NCBI GenBank assembly: GCA_035527895.1
Contig: DATKZQ010000082.1
Span: 1 to 20,812 of the forward strand
From: JADFWK01 sp035527895
GTDB lineage: Bacteria; Desulfobacterota; DSM-4660; Desulfatiglandales; B25-G16
Direction of reading: 5' to 3'
DNA: 20,812 nt
The notes under the pieces were generated by a model that had not been told where the DNA came from, ran no database searches, and saw nothing but the letters and a program-made list of their open reading frames with translations. Shown here one piece after another: positions 1 to 8,500 of this stretch (position 1 is its first letter; every line of letters starts with the position of its first letter). The translations under genes and the position numbers were made by a program.

Positions 1-207
1 ATGACGATTAATATGGTATCATCCCCAGCAATGGTACCGAGTATTTCCGGTAACCCAAGACGATCGATAATCACCGCCACGCTGTTGGCATTACCCGATG
101 TGGTTTTTATCACGATCATGTTGTTGGTGGATTTGATCTGAAACTTCCTGCTCAGAAATAATTTTTTTTATTATCTGAAGTCGTATTTTTGTAGTATAAT
201 CATCCAT
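1..207 (-). pseudogene. argR: argR relic: arginine repressor with internal deletion and frameshift, running off the left edge
   Basis: Two reading frames on the minus strand each resemble part of the arginine repressor ArgR. From ATG at 207 one frame reads MDDYTTKIRLQIIKK followed by IISEQEVSDQ, which resembles the first 25 residues of the ArgR winged-helix domain. That frame then leaves the family and stops at about position 89. From about position 150 to the window edge a second frame reads NMIVIKTTSGNANSVAV and then LPEILGTIAGDDTILIV. This is the ArgR C-terminal oligomerisation and arginine-binding domain, with its hallmark GTIAGDDT. The rest of the DNA-binding domain and the linker (about 70 residues) is missing. 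I infer a deletion that joined the two ends out of frame, so the gene should not make a working repressor. An assembly error is the alternative. Confidence 0.66.
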
Positions 208-549
208 AAAACCTGCATATATATACTATTTTTATTATTGTAAAGAATTTTGATGTATATTTTTTTGTATATTTTAGTACAAGATTGCCCATATATGCTA
301 TAACTAGTTGAAAAATAGACAAAAAAATTTGTAGTCTCATAAGGGTAAGCTGTTTGGATTTCAAAAGATTGAAAGCCGGCGAGAAAATGTCCTCGTCGCA
401 CAATAAAAGCCCTCAGGCGATAGTGTCGAAGAAACCGGTATTTACTGTTGAAGCATCAGCACAGGAGTTCGGTGACAGCAGAAAACAACCCGAAGGGAAG
501 GGTAGAATGGGTAGAAAGTGCTATTCCATCTATCGCCAGGCAACTCACA
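208..549. other. Intergenic stretch without a supportable gene
   Basis: This stretch lies between the argR relic and the end of the asnA-like gene. Positions 181-330 are very AT-rich with runs of T and A. Positions 350-540 are more balanced, but the short open frames there resemble no family I know. I see no tRNA, no clear terminator and no repeat array. Confidence 0.5.
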
Positions 550-1785
550 CTAAAATAAATATATCTGGTGGCTGTCTGGGTTTTTTCCAAAGAAGGTAAC
601 ATCGTCTATCTTTTTCACCTTTGGCCCCCGCAGGAGCGTATACAGGGTTCTCTCTATCCCGATACCCCCACCATAGGTGTCAGGAAAGAGGGACTTGCCC
701 GCACCATCCTTCATGCTCGCTGTTAATAGGAACGGTCCGTAACCATCAAGCTGGTTGATGTTTTCAATATTGCCATCCGTGATAATCGGCTTTACAGGGA
801 TTATCTTATTATCAAGGAGCCGCTCCAAAATTGTCTCATAGAGCCATTCCCTTATGGCGCCCGATAGAAGTTCTCTGGCCTCTGAATGCTCACCGGTGTT
901 ACGATCAATGCTCTTGGCGCACATATCATAGTTATAGACCATGTCAGAGGTCACCTCGGATAAGAGCACCTTTCCTCCCGGCTTTAGATAGGGGTATATG
1001 AGATCGTAATTTTCCCGTGGAATGCCCGTGATCCAGAAAAACTGTGCTGGGGTTTCCTTGCCCACGCCAGCCTCATATTCTTTGGCCCCGTATTTCTTTT
1101 TTGATTCATCATAGGCAAAGGAGGGAAAGGGCTGCTCGGGGATTTCTATGGCAACCCCGAGTTCTTTGATTTCGTCTTTGTTTTTCTCCAGCATCTTTGT
1201 CAAAGCGTAAACCAACATTCTCTCAAAAAAAGCCTTGGAGCTCTTCATGTCCTCCTCGAGCACCTCTTTTACCTTATCCGGTTGAGAGAGATAGGTCTCG
1301 AAGTCAACACCTCGATTTCTTCGTATCTCTATATCCATCTGGCTGAAATCAATAATGTATTTCCCCCTCTGGATTCTATCAGGGCTCTCAACCTCAAGCC
1401 TGATGTTGGGGGAGTCAACAAAGATGCCCTTTATCTTTGGGTTGTGGCAGGCCAGAAATTTGGAATAGATCATGCTGTGCGTTAAAACATAGTTGAGGCC
1501 CTTGTACGAAATAGACGGAACATGCTCTACATCGTGGGCCAGGGGGTCTGTAAGAGGACTTAGCTGCACCCTTTCAATATTATAGAGGCCTTCGTCAGCA
1601 AGGAATTCATGCATGGCAGTTACAAGGGTCGCCCGTATGGCTACGGCAGCCAGAAGGGTATCTCCCACCCACTTCTTGTAGTAGTATTTTTCCAAATATT
1701 CCTGAAGGCTTGACCCCCCTTCCTTAAGGGCAGCCTGAAAACCAAAAAGGGCATCTCCGATGCCGATCATCCTGTCGTCTTTCAT
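550..1785 (-). CDS. Archaeal-type asparagine synthetase (class II aminoacyl-tRNA synthetase fold)
   Basis: The 411-residue product looks like the AsnRS-derived asparagine synthetase of archaea (AS-AR, the Pyrococcus type). That enzyme makes asparagine from aspartate, ammonia and ATP and lacks the tRNA anticodon-binding domain. Visible blocks are SPLTDPL (about 76-82), LTHSM (101-105), SPNIRLEV (125-132, with the motif 2 arginine R129), a DFSQMDIEI strand (146-154) and motif 3 GGGIGIERT (about 372-380). It is longer than the roughly 294-residue Pyrococcus enzyme, with an insertion around 160-250. The ATG is preceded by a purine-rich AAGAAGAG site. It lies 11 bp after the glutamine synthetase gene on the same strand, so the pair forms an operon for ammonia capture into Gln and Asn. 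The family assignment is from recalled motifs. A true AsnRS is less likely because no anticodon domain precedes the catalytic fold. Confidence 0.72.
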   Translation of the reverse strand: MKDDRMIGIGDALFGFQAALKEGGSSLQEYLEKYYYKKWVGDTLLAAVAIRATLVTAMHEFLADEGLYNIERVQLSPLTDPLAHDVEHVPSISYKGLNYVLTHSMIYSKFLACHNPKIKGIFVDSPNIRLEVESPDRIQRGKYIIDFSQMDIEIRRNRGVDFETYLSQPDKVKEVLEEDMKSSKAFFERMLVYALTKMLEKNKDEIKELGVAIEIPEQPFPSFAYDESKKKYGAKEYEAGVGKETPAQFFWITGIPRENYDLIYPYLKPGGKVLLSEVTSDMVYNYDMCAKSIDRNTGEHSEARELLSGAIREWLYETILERLLDNKIIPVKPIITDGNIENINQLDGYGPFLLTASMKDGAGKSLFPDTYGGGIGIERTLYTLLRGPKVKKIDDVTFFGKNPDSHQIYLF

Positions 1786-1796
1786 GGTGTCTCTTC

Positions 1797-3125
1797 TTAC
1801 ATAATCGGCAGATAGTTTTCTATCTCATACCGGCTCACGTGAGTGCGATATCGATCCCATTCGATCTTTTTGTTTTCAATGAATTTATTAAAGATGTGAT
1901 CACCCAAGGTCTCACGCACTAATTCACTTCTTTCTACCTCCTGAAGGGCCTCAAACAGGTTTCCCGGTAAAGACTCGATCCCTGCCCGCGCACGAGCCGC
2001 TTCATCCATCTCATAGATGTCTTCCTCTATGGGATCGGCAAGGGGGTAGTTTTCTTCAATCCCCTTTACACCGGCGGCAAGCATAACCGCGAACGCCAGG
2101 TAGGGGTTGCAGGCCGGATCAGGGGATCTGAACTCAATCCTCGTGGCCTGCTCCTTGCCCGGTTTATACATGGGCACCCGAATCATGGCAGAGCGGTTGC
2201 GCCGGGCCCAAGAGATATACACCGGGGCCTCATAGCCGGGCACAAGCCTTTTGTATGAGTTTACCCACTGGTTAGTCACTGCTGCAATCTCTCGTGCATG
2301 TCTCATAATGCCGGCAATATACGGCTTGGCCACCGATGAAAGATGATACTGGTCTTGGGCATCGTGAAAGGCATTGACATCACCCTTAAACAGGGATTGA
2401 TGTACGTGCATGCCGCTCCCGTTTTCCCCAAAGATGGGCTTTGGCATGAATGTAGCGCAGTAGCCGTTTTTAAGCGCTATCTCTCTGACTACTATCCTGT
2501 AGGTCATGGTCTTGTCGGCCATGACCAATGCCTCGTCATACCTGAGGTCAATCTCGTGCTGGCTGGGGGCAACCTCATGATGACTGTATTCTACTCGAAT
2601 GCCCATGTCCTGAAGGGCGAAGATTATTTCTCTTCTCAGATCACTGCCCAGATCCAACGGCCTGTTGTCGAAATACCCGCCCTTGTCAATAGGAACAGGG
2701 TTATTCTGGCTCTCCAAAAAGAAGAACTCCAGCTCCGGCCCCATGTAGGCCTTATACCCATTTTCAGACAGTTTCCGCGTCATCTTCTTCAAGACATACC
2801 GGGGATCGCCCTCATAGTGGCTACCGTCTGGTTGCAGGATGTCACAAAACATACGAGCTACCGGCCTATCATGGGGGCGCCAGGGAAGAAACTGAAAGGT
2901 GCTCGGCTCGGGCATGGCTATCATATCACTCTCCTCAATCCTGGCGAATCCTTCGATAGAGGAGCCATCAAAACCCATTCCTTCTTCCAGTCCTTCCTCC
3001 AGCTCAGATGGAGTAACAGCAAAGCTCTTCAAGATTCCCAAAACATCCGTAAACCAGAACTGGATAAAGCTGACATTTTTTTCCTTAACCAACTTTAAAA
3101 CATCACTTTTTGTTTCACAAAGCAT
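1797..3125 (-). CDS. glnA: Glutamine synthetase type I (alpha subtype)
   Basis: This cytosolic enzyme condenses glutamate and ammonia to glutamine with ATP and normally works as a dodecamer. I place the start at ATG 3125 (442 residues) rather than at an in-frame ATG at 3188, because GGAGGG lies 4 bases upstream of the internal ATG. With this start the landmark residues also fall at the Bacillus positions. FDGSSIEGF is followed by R62, the residue linked to glutamine feedback inhibition in GSI-alpha. GPELEFF gives the metal ligands E131 and E133. NGSGMHVHQS and the arginine-rich RNRSAMIRVP block follow. The 442-residue length and the lack of the NLYDLPP adenylylation loop near residue 397 point to the non-adenylylated alpha form. 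TTGAAA and TATATA with a 16-base gap lie just upstream and could be a promoter. The asnA-like gene follows directly. Confidence 0.96.
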   Translation of the reverse strand: MLCETKSDVLKLVKEKNVSFIQFWFTDVLGILKSFAVTPSELEEGLEEGMGFDGSSIEGFARIEESDMIAMPEPSTFQFLPWRPHDRPVARMFCDILQPDGSHYEGDPRYVLKKMTRKLSENGYKAYMGPELEFFFLESQNNPVPIDKGGYFDNRPLDLGSDLRREIIFALQDMGIRVEYSHHEVAPSQHEIDLRYDEALVMADKTMTYRIVVREIALKNGYCATFMPKPIFGENGSGMHVHQSLFKGDVNAFHDAQDQYHLSSVAKPYIAGIMRHAREIAAVTNQWVNSYKRLVPGYEAPVYISWARRNRSAMIRVPMYKPGKEQATRIEFRSPDPACNPYLAFAVMLAAGVKGIEENYPLADPIEEDIYEMDEAARARAGIESLPGNLFEALQEVERSELVRETLGDHIFNKFIENKKIEWDRYRTHVSRYEIENYLPIM

Positions 3126-3295
3126 GCATCCCTCCACTTTATATACAATCTTTTTATAATATTTCAATGAGCGGTACCATTTGGGCAATAAGGATTGCTA
3201 ACCCGCATGCAAAACTTTTTGTAGGATTAACATAATAGGGTCTATTTGGTAAAGTTCTTTTATCTAATCGCCTTTCAAACCCTCCCTGTTTCTCT

Positions 3296-3470
3296 AATAT
3301 CAATCATTATATCTCGCTGATCACTTAATGCTGTACTATCATAAAAGACGATCTCATCTGCCCTCTCTTTATTAAAGCATCTCGCTATTTGTGGAGAATC
3401 ACCAATATTTATGTTCTCTTTGAACCTGATGCCCTCGGTTACTTTTCCATCTATTACAGTGAGGAATACA
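3296..3470 (-). pseudogene. hisF: hisF relic (N-terminal part)
   Basis: A minus-strand frame reads LTVIDGKVTEGIRFKENI, then NIGDSPQIARCF and ADEIVFYDSTALSDQRDIM. It lines up without gaps with residues about 10-63 of the intact HisF encoded at 19125-19904. The match ends at IDI, after which the frame runs into unrelated residues and a stop at about 3275. There is no start codon, and the catalytic Asp11 is replaced by Thr. The copy is therefore a decayed 5' fragment and not a working imidazole glycerol phosphate synthase subunit. It lies about 75 bp downstream of the pyrB relic on the same strand. Confidence 0.82.
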
Positions 3471-3547
3471 TTGCGATATGTATAGCGACAGAGATTTTCT
3501 GGCGATTATCATCCAATAGTTATCTATTATATGCAAGATACGTATGT

Positions 3548-3762
3548 TTACAGAAACCTTGGATAACAATTCAAGGCAGTGCAGAGGATTGCCATGCGAA
3601 CATAGAGCCCGTAACGGTTTGACGAAAATAAACTGCCCTGGGATCGCTGTCTGATTCATCAGGGAATTCATCGGCACGGGGAAGTGGGTGCATAATCACA
3701 GCAGATTTCTTCATAGCGCGTAACGCCTTTGCGCTCAACGCCTTGCGCATTGCTCTCTGCCC
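3548..3762 (-). pseudogene. pyrB: pyrB relic (C-terminal part of aspartate carbamoyltransferase, frameshifted)
   Basis: The minus strand reads ALRAMKKSAVIMHPLPRADE, then DSDPRAVYFRQ. These are the conserved HPLPR substrate-binding block and the DPRAxYFRQ block of aspartate carbamoyltransferase, the enzyme of the first committed pyrimidine step. Just after FRQ, at about 3611-3618, one base appears to be missing. The next frame continues with GLYVRMAIL and ends at a stop at 3548-3550, as PyrB proteins do (GLYVRMALL). A stop at 3763-3765 closes the frame upstream, and about the first 230 residues are absent. The gene is thus a relic with both truncation and a frameshift. Confidence 0.8.
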
Positions 3763-3871
3763 CTATATTCCTTGACAAACCCCAACTTCAGGCGTAAGCT
3801 TGCCATAACGTAAATGTAGCCCTTCAAGGCAAGGAGGGAATTTGATCTGCAATTCCAACATGAGGTTTTTC

Positions 3872-3909
3872 AAAAAGCTCCACCAACGCAATGTTCGTGG
3901 AGCTTTTTT
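3872..3909. terminator. Strong intrinsic terminator hairpin, possibly bidirectional
   Basis: AAAAAGCTCCAC (3872-3883) is perfectly complementary to GTGGAGCTTTTT (3897-3908), giving a 12-bp stem with a 13-base loop. The stem ends in a run of six T on the plus strand and of A on the left arm, so transcripts in either direction would end in U-rich RNA. No intact gene now ends here. It may have served a lost gene or a mobile element, and today could insulate the defence operon from the relics on the left. Confidence 0.75.
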
Positions 3910-4003
3910 ACGTCTATTTGTGTGGAGCCACATGGGAAATCCCGTGGCGCCACTTGGTTCCGCAGATTCGCTTCACGAACTGCTGGACTTAGTGGCACGA
4001 CAT

Positions 4004-4038
4004 CCCGCCCGCCTCGCCTGAGCGAGAACGATGGCGGG
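4004..4038. repeat. GC-rich two-part hairpin (dispersed-repeat-like)
   Basis: CCCGCC (4004-4009) pairs with GGCGGG (4033-4038). Inside it CTCGC (4013-4017) pairs with GCGAG (4022-4026) around the loop CTGA. The segment is markedly richer in GC than the sequence around it and codes for nothing convincing, as expected for a dispersed palindromic element. I cannot tell from one copy whether it recurs in the genome. Confidence 0.5.
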
Positions 4039-4063
4039 CAGGCCCGGCCATAAAGGCATTTAT

Positions 4064-4080
4064 CCACGGCTAAAGCCATG
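4064..4080. mobile_element. Possible terminal hairpin of a decayed IS200/IS605-type element
   Basis: On the minus strand the sequence reads CATGGCTTTAGCCGTGG. GGCT and AGCC pair around TT, with extra pairing outside (CAT with GTG). Hairpins of this GGCTTTAGCC kind are, from memory, typical near the ends of IS200/IS605 and TnpB elements. The neighbouring hairpins at 3920-4040 could be the matching end structure. No transposase gene is present, so this would be only a relic, and the assignment is weak. Confidence 0.25.
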
Positions 4081-4135
4081 CTTTCTGCGGTCGGGGTAAA
4101 TGACACGTGCTGTTAACCACCAAAAAAAGAACATA

Positions 4136-4148
4136 AGTCAAACGGAGA
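4136..4148 (-). repeat. Inverted partial copy of the island repeat
   Basis: AGTCAAACGGAGA here is the exact reverse complement of the last 13 bases of the 21-bp repeat found at 17530-17550 and 18892-18912. The match ends at 4148. The copy lies 152 bp before the first gene of the defence operon and points the opposite way, so the copies bracket the whole locus. Thirteen bases alone could be chance, but the position is suggestive. Confidence 0.5.
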
Positions 4149-4300
4149 TTTATCCTGTGGAATTCGAAGACTATTCCACTGGGACTCGACCCGTTGACTA
4201 TGGGCAAAAATGGGTAGCATCTCGATAGAAATAGACTTTATGCTTTTTTAAGAATATCATCAACTATTTGAGTAAAGCAAACATATTAAGGTTATAATAA

Positions 4301-5062
4301 TTGATTATCGGCAATCAAAATAACACTGACGCTATATTCTTTCCCCAAGAGCCACTATGGAAGGAGACTCTTGATATTATTGTTAGTCTTGAAAATAGTG
4401 ATTCTTTGACAAACTCAAAGTTAATTGAGCAAAGATTACATTTTAATTCAGCAGAAACCCGCCAGAGATACAGCAGGGCCATAGCTACACGCTTTTCCCG
4501 TTTAGATCTGTCAATAAGACAGGGGTTGTTAGATTTGGTCAGGTCGAATGTGGAGAGCAATGTCATCGAGCAGATCTGGCGAGTCCTTTTCTGCATGACA
4601 GAGCCTCTGGTTGCCCAAATTTACTTGGAGATGATATGGCCGAGAGAACCGGGGGCATCTATCAACCGTGTGGAAATAAGGAGTTACATCGAAACCGCTT
4701 TTCAGCAGCAAAGCGCCAAGCTAAACCAGAGGATCGTTTCTTGCCTGCGGCAATCTGGCTACCTTATACCCCACGGGAAGCAGGATCTCATCGTTGTGAG
4801 CTTCGGAAACCCTGAATACACTCTGGTGTTATCCACTCATCTCCTGATGGCCAACTCCCCAAAAACAATCAGGCTTTCTGAAATTGCGGCATCTAATCAC
4901 TGGCGATTCCTCGGATACAGAAAATTCGATCATGTCAGGCTGGGTTTTCGGAGTGCCGAGGCAAAAGGCCTTATTATGAGATACGCCAATGTGGATCACC
5001 TAGAACAGATCACTACAAGGTACACATGGCAGGAATTGCTCTCTAAAGGGAACAAGTTATGA
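4301..5062 (+). CDS. BrxA-like protein, first gene of the BREX-like operon
   Basis: The 253-residue protein resembles BrxA (DUF1819 family), a small DNA-associated protein of BREX systems. Features like the family are the helical stretch ETRQRYSRAIATRFSRL (about 51-67) and the later EIRSYIE followed by LRQSGYL, as in the winged-helix-like C-terminal half of BrxA. I see no catalytic motif, signal peptide or membrane segment. The start is probably TTG at 4301: an in-frame TAA lies immediately before it, AAGG is about 9 bases upstream, and the next in-frame ATG is far inside the conserved part. It ends in an ATGA overlap with the next gene, so the two are translationally coupled. The name rests on weak family resemblance plus position in front of an ATPase, methyltransferase and PglZ set. 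Confidence 0.6.
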   Translation: MIIGNQNNTDAIFFPQEPLWKETLDIIVSLENSDSLTNSKLIEQRLHFNSAETRQRYSRAIATRFSRLDLSIRQGLLDLVRSNVESNVIEQIWRVLFCMTEPLVAQIYLEMIWPREPGASINRVEIRSYIETAFQQQSAKLNQRIVSCLRQSGYLIPHGKQDLIVVSFGNPEYTLVLSTHLLMANSPKTIRLSEIAASNHWRFLGYRKFDHVRLGFRSAEAKGLIMRYANVDHLEQITTRYTWQELLSKGNKL

Positions 5063-5547
5063 ACACAGGGGAATTTGAAAGCCTCATTAAACAAATGAAG
5101 CAAGGCACTGTGCCTCGGAGACTTATTTTCATATGGAGTGGACCGACGCCCGGGCTGGAGGATCTACTGGAAGGGATAGAAACACACCGCTGTGAATTAG
5201 TCTTCTCTCAAACAAAGGACTCTTCATTGATTAACGAACCGAAAAGCCCGTTGGAGACATTCCTAAATAATGAATGCAAGAGTTACTCTAAAAGGCGAAA
5301 TGAACCATCGGCCCTGATAGTCAACGATGCGATTCTGCTTGCTCGGTACGGCTGTGATCTATCCGGCCTTTTCCGTTACGGCATCAGTCCTCGTTCCGCT
5401 GTGATTCTGGTCTTCCCCTCAGAATCCAATCGGCCTTTTCCGATAAAGGCGGAGAACTGGGTAAAAAGGAACACCCGTGCCATTATGCAAAGAGTATCGA
5501 AGCAGCTTGGCGAGCCGAAGTGCATCATAGAAGTAGCGGGAGGATAA
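5059..5547 (+). CDS. Small BREX-associated protein, BrxB/BrxF-like, with degenerate P-loop
   Basis: This 162-residue protein sits where type 1 systems have BrxB and type 3 systems have the small P-loop protein BrxF. RRLIFIWSGPTPGLEDLLEG (about 20-39) has the layout of a beta strand plus P-loop, but the GK[ST] residues are missing. A second strand, SALIVNDAILLARYG (about 93-107), occupies the place of Walker B, with N-D in place of the usual acidic pair. A third, SAVILVFPSE, follows. I infer a RecA/AAA-like fold that no longer binds nucleotide, or a BrxB-like (DUF1788) protein, and the sequence does not decide between them. ATG 5059 overlaps the preceding stop, and 4 bp separate its stop from the next gene, so it is part of the operon core. 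Confidence 0.5.
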   Translation: MNTGEFESLIKQMKQGTVPRRLIFIWSGPTPGLEDLLEGIETHRCELVFSQTKDSSLINEPKSPLETFLNNECKSYSKRRNEPSALIVNDAILLARYGCDLSGLFRYGISPRSAVILVFPSESNRPFPIKAENWVKRNTRAIMQRVSKQLGEPKCIIEVAGG

Positions 5548-5551
5548 AGCT

Positions 5552-8500
5552 ATGACCTCACGGAAACCCCTTGACCACATCATTGAAAGGGTTCCTACCC
5601 AAAAGGGATACCTGGATACCTTAGTCAACCTCGAACAATCCATAAGAACAGAAACCCGCGAGGAGACAGTACGCCTGTACTATTTTGCCAAGACCCTCAA
5701 GACAGCTTTCGAAGAAATCCTCATGGCCTTCTCTGAGCCTATAGGGCGGGGTTTCTGGCTTACTGCAGAATACGGAGTGGGGAAATCCCATTTCCTGGCC
5801 ACACTGGCATGTCTCCTAAGCGATGACTCAGACCAGGTATGGAATGCGGTTCATGATGCCGATATTCAGAACTACCGGTTTCAATTCAAAAAAAGGAAGC
5901 TTCTTCCCGTAGTCGCCGGGCTTAGAGGCAAGACTGCGATCTCACAGGACAGGCCCATCACCTTGCTTGAACAATTGGAAAAAGAGATTGATGAGTCTAT
6001 CAGCCAGCTTGGGTTAGAGGATAGGATCAATATCACCCCCGTGGCAGAGACCTTGAACCTCTTTGACACCTTTGACCAAAGCCTACAGGGTGCCATCAAT
6101 AGCTATATCCAGCAAAGAAGCGGAAATCAGCCATCTAAACTCAGAAAAGAGGACCCGGCGCGGTTTGCCGATTTGATAAGGAAATTCTTCAAAGACAACA
6201 AGCTTCCCTTCGAACCAAAATACAGCATCAACGATCGGCTCCTTTACCTCTACAAACAGATGACCGAATCTGATGCAGGTTTCAATGGTCTCCTTTTTGT
6301 AATCGACGAGTATGAATCCTGGCTTTCACAGCGCCCAATAACCTCAAACGAGGGCATGTTCGACTCAAATGTCCTTCAAGCCCTCACGGAGATATTACCA
6401 AAGCAATACAACTGCGAAATCTTCACGGTCATCGCCTCACAGACGGATATCCCCGCCCAACTACAGGGGCGATTCAAGAGTTTGCCACTCTTGGCTGGTT
6501 CCGGTGCAGAACGAGACTACCATGTGATCTGCGCCCATCGCATTCGCCGGTACAAGAACGGAATGGAGCCGGAAGCGAAGCTTTATTACCATGATTTCTA
6601 TGATGAGTTCTCCTGTTATAAGGGAGAGACAGAGGAATCCTTCCTGGAGACTTTTCCCTTTCATCCCCTGGCCTATGAAACGGTCCGCCGCTTTACGAGC
6701 AGCGTTCAGGATATGCCCGGAGTCCGTCTCGGACTAAATATTTTCTATGACGTAATGAAATCCAAGGACGCACTGAGTTTGGATACGCCTCTCATCATCT
6801 CAAACACGCACAAGCACAGCCAGAATTTCCAAAATGCCCTTGCCGGACCGCGTTTTGCCGATTCGCAACGGAGGTACCTGGACGCAGTTGGCCTCCTACC
6901 CAGGGTCTTTACAGATGAGGAAGATCGGGCTATTGCCGAAGCAATCATAACAGCACTCTATCTCCAGTTTGTCATTTCGGGTGACCAGACCGTCCCGATG
7001 ACGGCTTCTGAGCTTGCCGATGCAACCCTGACGCCCACCGGACCCATTACCGGAGAGCAAAGAATCCTTGTCCTGCTGAGGGAAATGGCCGAGAAGATCC
7101 CTCAGATGGAATTCGATATCTCGAGGCCCGAAAAAGGAGCACGGTTCTTTCCACGGCAAACAGGTCCGACAGCTCAGCAGTTACTTGATGAGAGAAAGGC
7201 CGAGATTCTGGCCCATGAAGTGGAGATTGCTTCGCGATGGGAAAAGCTGCTCTTTGCCTCCCCCGCTGAAACCCGGGGACAGAAAGCCCTCTTCTCCGGC
7301 TACACCGCTGACAAGGCCACAAAGGATGCGGTTGTGGTTAACCAGATCACATACGATGGGGAGGTTGTGGTCGCCCGATCATGGCGACGGGAGCTTGGGA
7401 ACCCCATCCAAGATCCTTATACCCATTTCAGGCTTGTCTATCTTATGAATACCAGCGGGAGTCTCTCTGCCGATCTTCAGGACCCTCGCATTGTGGTAGT
7501 CGAAGCGGCACCCCTGAACGACAAACTCAAAGACCTTTGCTGTACATATCTGGCGGCTGAGAAACTGAAAGACGACTACGGTCCTCAAAAACAGAGAGGC
7601 CCTGATGCCGCTGACATCCGCTCTTTTGCCGAGGTCAAGTTTGATGAAGCGCTTACCGGCATTCTTCAATATCAGCTAGAGCCTTTCCAGAAAGGAAAGA
7701 CCTATACTCAGAAGGGCATTAATCTTGATGTCCTGAGCGCCTTGAGCAAGCCCACACCTGATCAACGTCACGAGGCCCTTCTCAGACCAACACTCGAAGA
7801 TGCCTATCATGAATTCAGTACCATGTTCGAGGATCATAAGATTGGAAAGCCGATAGTCTTGGCAGATTCCAAGAATCTCATCATGGGCCTCATTCAAGGA
7901 AATAGCAGCAAGGCTGTTCTGAGCACGCTCAACCAGAAGGCCGTGGGCTTGGGCTTATCCACATCTGATGACCCACAGAAAATGAACCCGAAACACTCAA
8001 AGCTTTTCAAAATCCTTGATGATCGGCTTGCCAAGTCTCCGGCCATAACCATCTGGCCTTTGCTAAGAGAGATGTCAGGATGCCCCTACGGTATTCCCCC
8101 GCATCTTTTTACGGCCCAACTGCTCTGTTATGTCCGTTACCGTTCACTACCTTCGCCTGCAGAAATCCAGCTCCATCCACAACACACCGTCACCAACCAG
8201 GGTGGTCAATCCTTGAGCATTAACCGAATCACGCGCTCAAATGTGGTGGACTTGCGTTGGCAGTCGGGCATTGAGAAGTATTTTGATACATTAGTCGCTG
8301 TCCCCGGTCTAGATTGGAACGCTCTACAGCCTTATGCCAGGTTATTATACCCGGAGGCTAAAACCGCTTCAACACCCCAGGAAATCGATCAGCAGATTAA
8401 TGCCTTCCTCTCTTACATCAAGACTCAATTGCCTGCCGTAAACGATGCAAAGACCAATCTCAACACCCTTGCAACCAGCCTTGGAGGAGCACATTCCGCT

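Larger units (their letters stand above)
3763..4300. other. Gene-free junction region with structured, repeat-like DNA
   Basis: This stretch separates the pyrB relic from the defence operon. It contains a strong hairpin terminator at 3872-3909 and a run of short self-complementary GC-rich segments (about 3920-4080). It also holds an inverted copy of the island repeat at 4136-4148. Positions 4149-4300 are the 5' region of the operon. TTGACT at 4194-4199 is a possible -35 box, but I see no well-spaced -10. The open frame at 3870-4106 on the minus strand reads through these hairpins and looks non-coding. Confidence 0.5.

Noticed and set aside
354..599. 81-residue open frame on the plus strand
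   Set aside because: It resembles no family I know, has no convincing ribosome site, and its end runs into the 3' end of the asnA-like gene on the other strand.
2343..3098. 251-residue open frame opposite glutamine synthetase
   Set aside because: It lies wholly antisense to a clear GSI-alpha gene, and long antisense frames are common over conserved genes.
3870..4106. 78-residue open frame on the minus strand
   Set aside because: It reads straight through the terminator hairpin and several palindromes. The protein has no family likeness, so a structured non-coding segment fits better.
4268..4298. TTGAGT and TATAAT as a promoter for the defence operon
   Set aside because: The spacing is 19 bases, and transcription would start inside the first gene if TTG 4301 is the start codon. 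The true promoter is probably further upstream.
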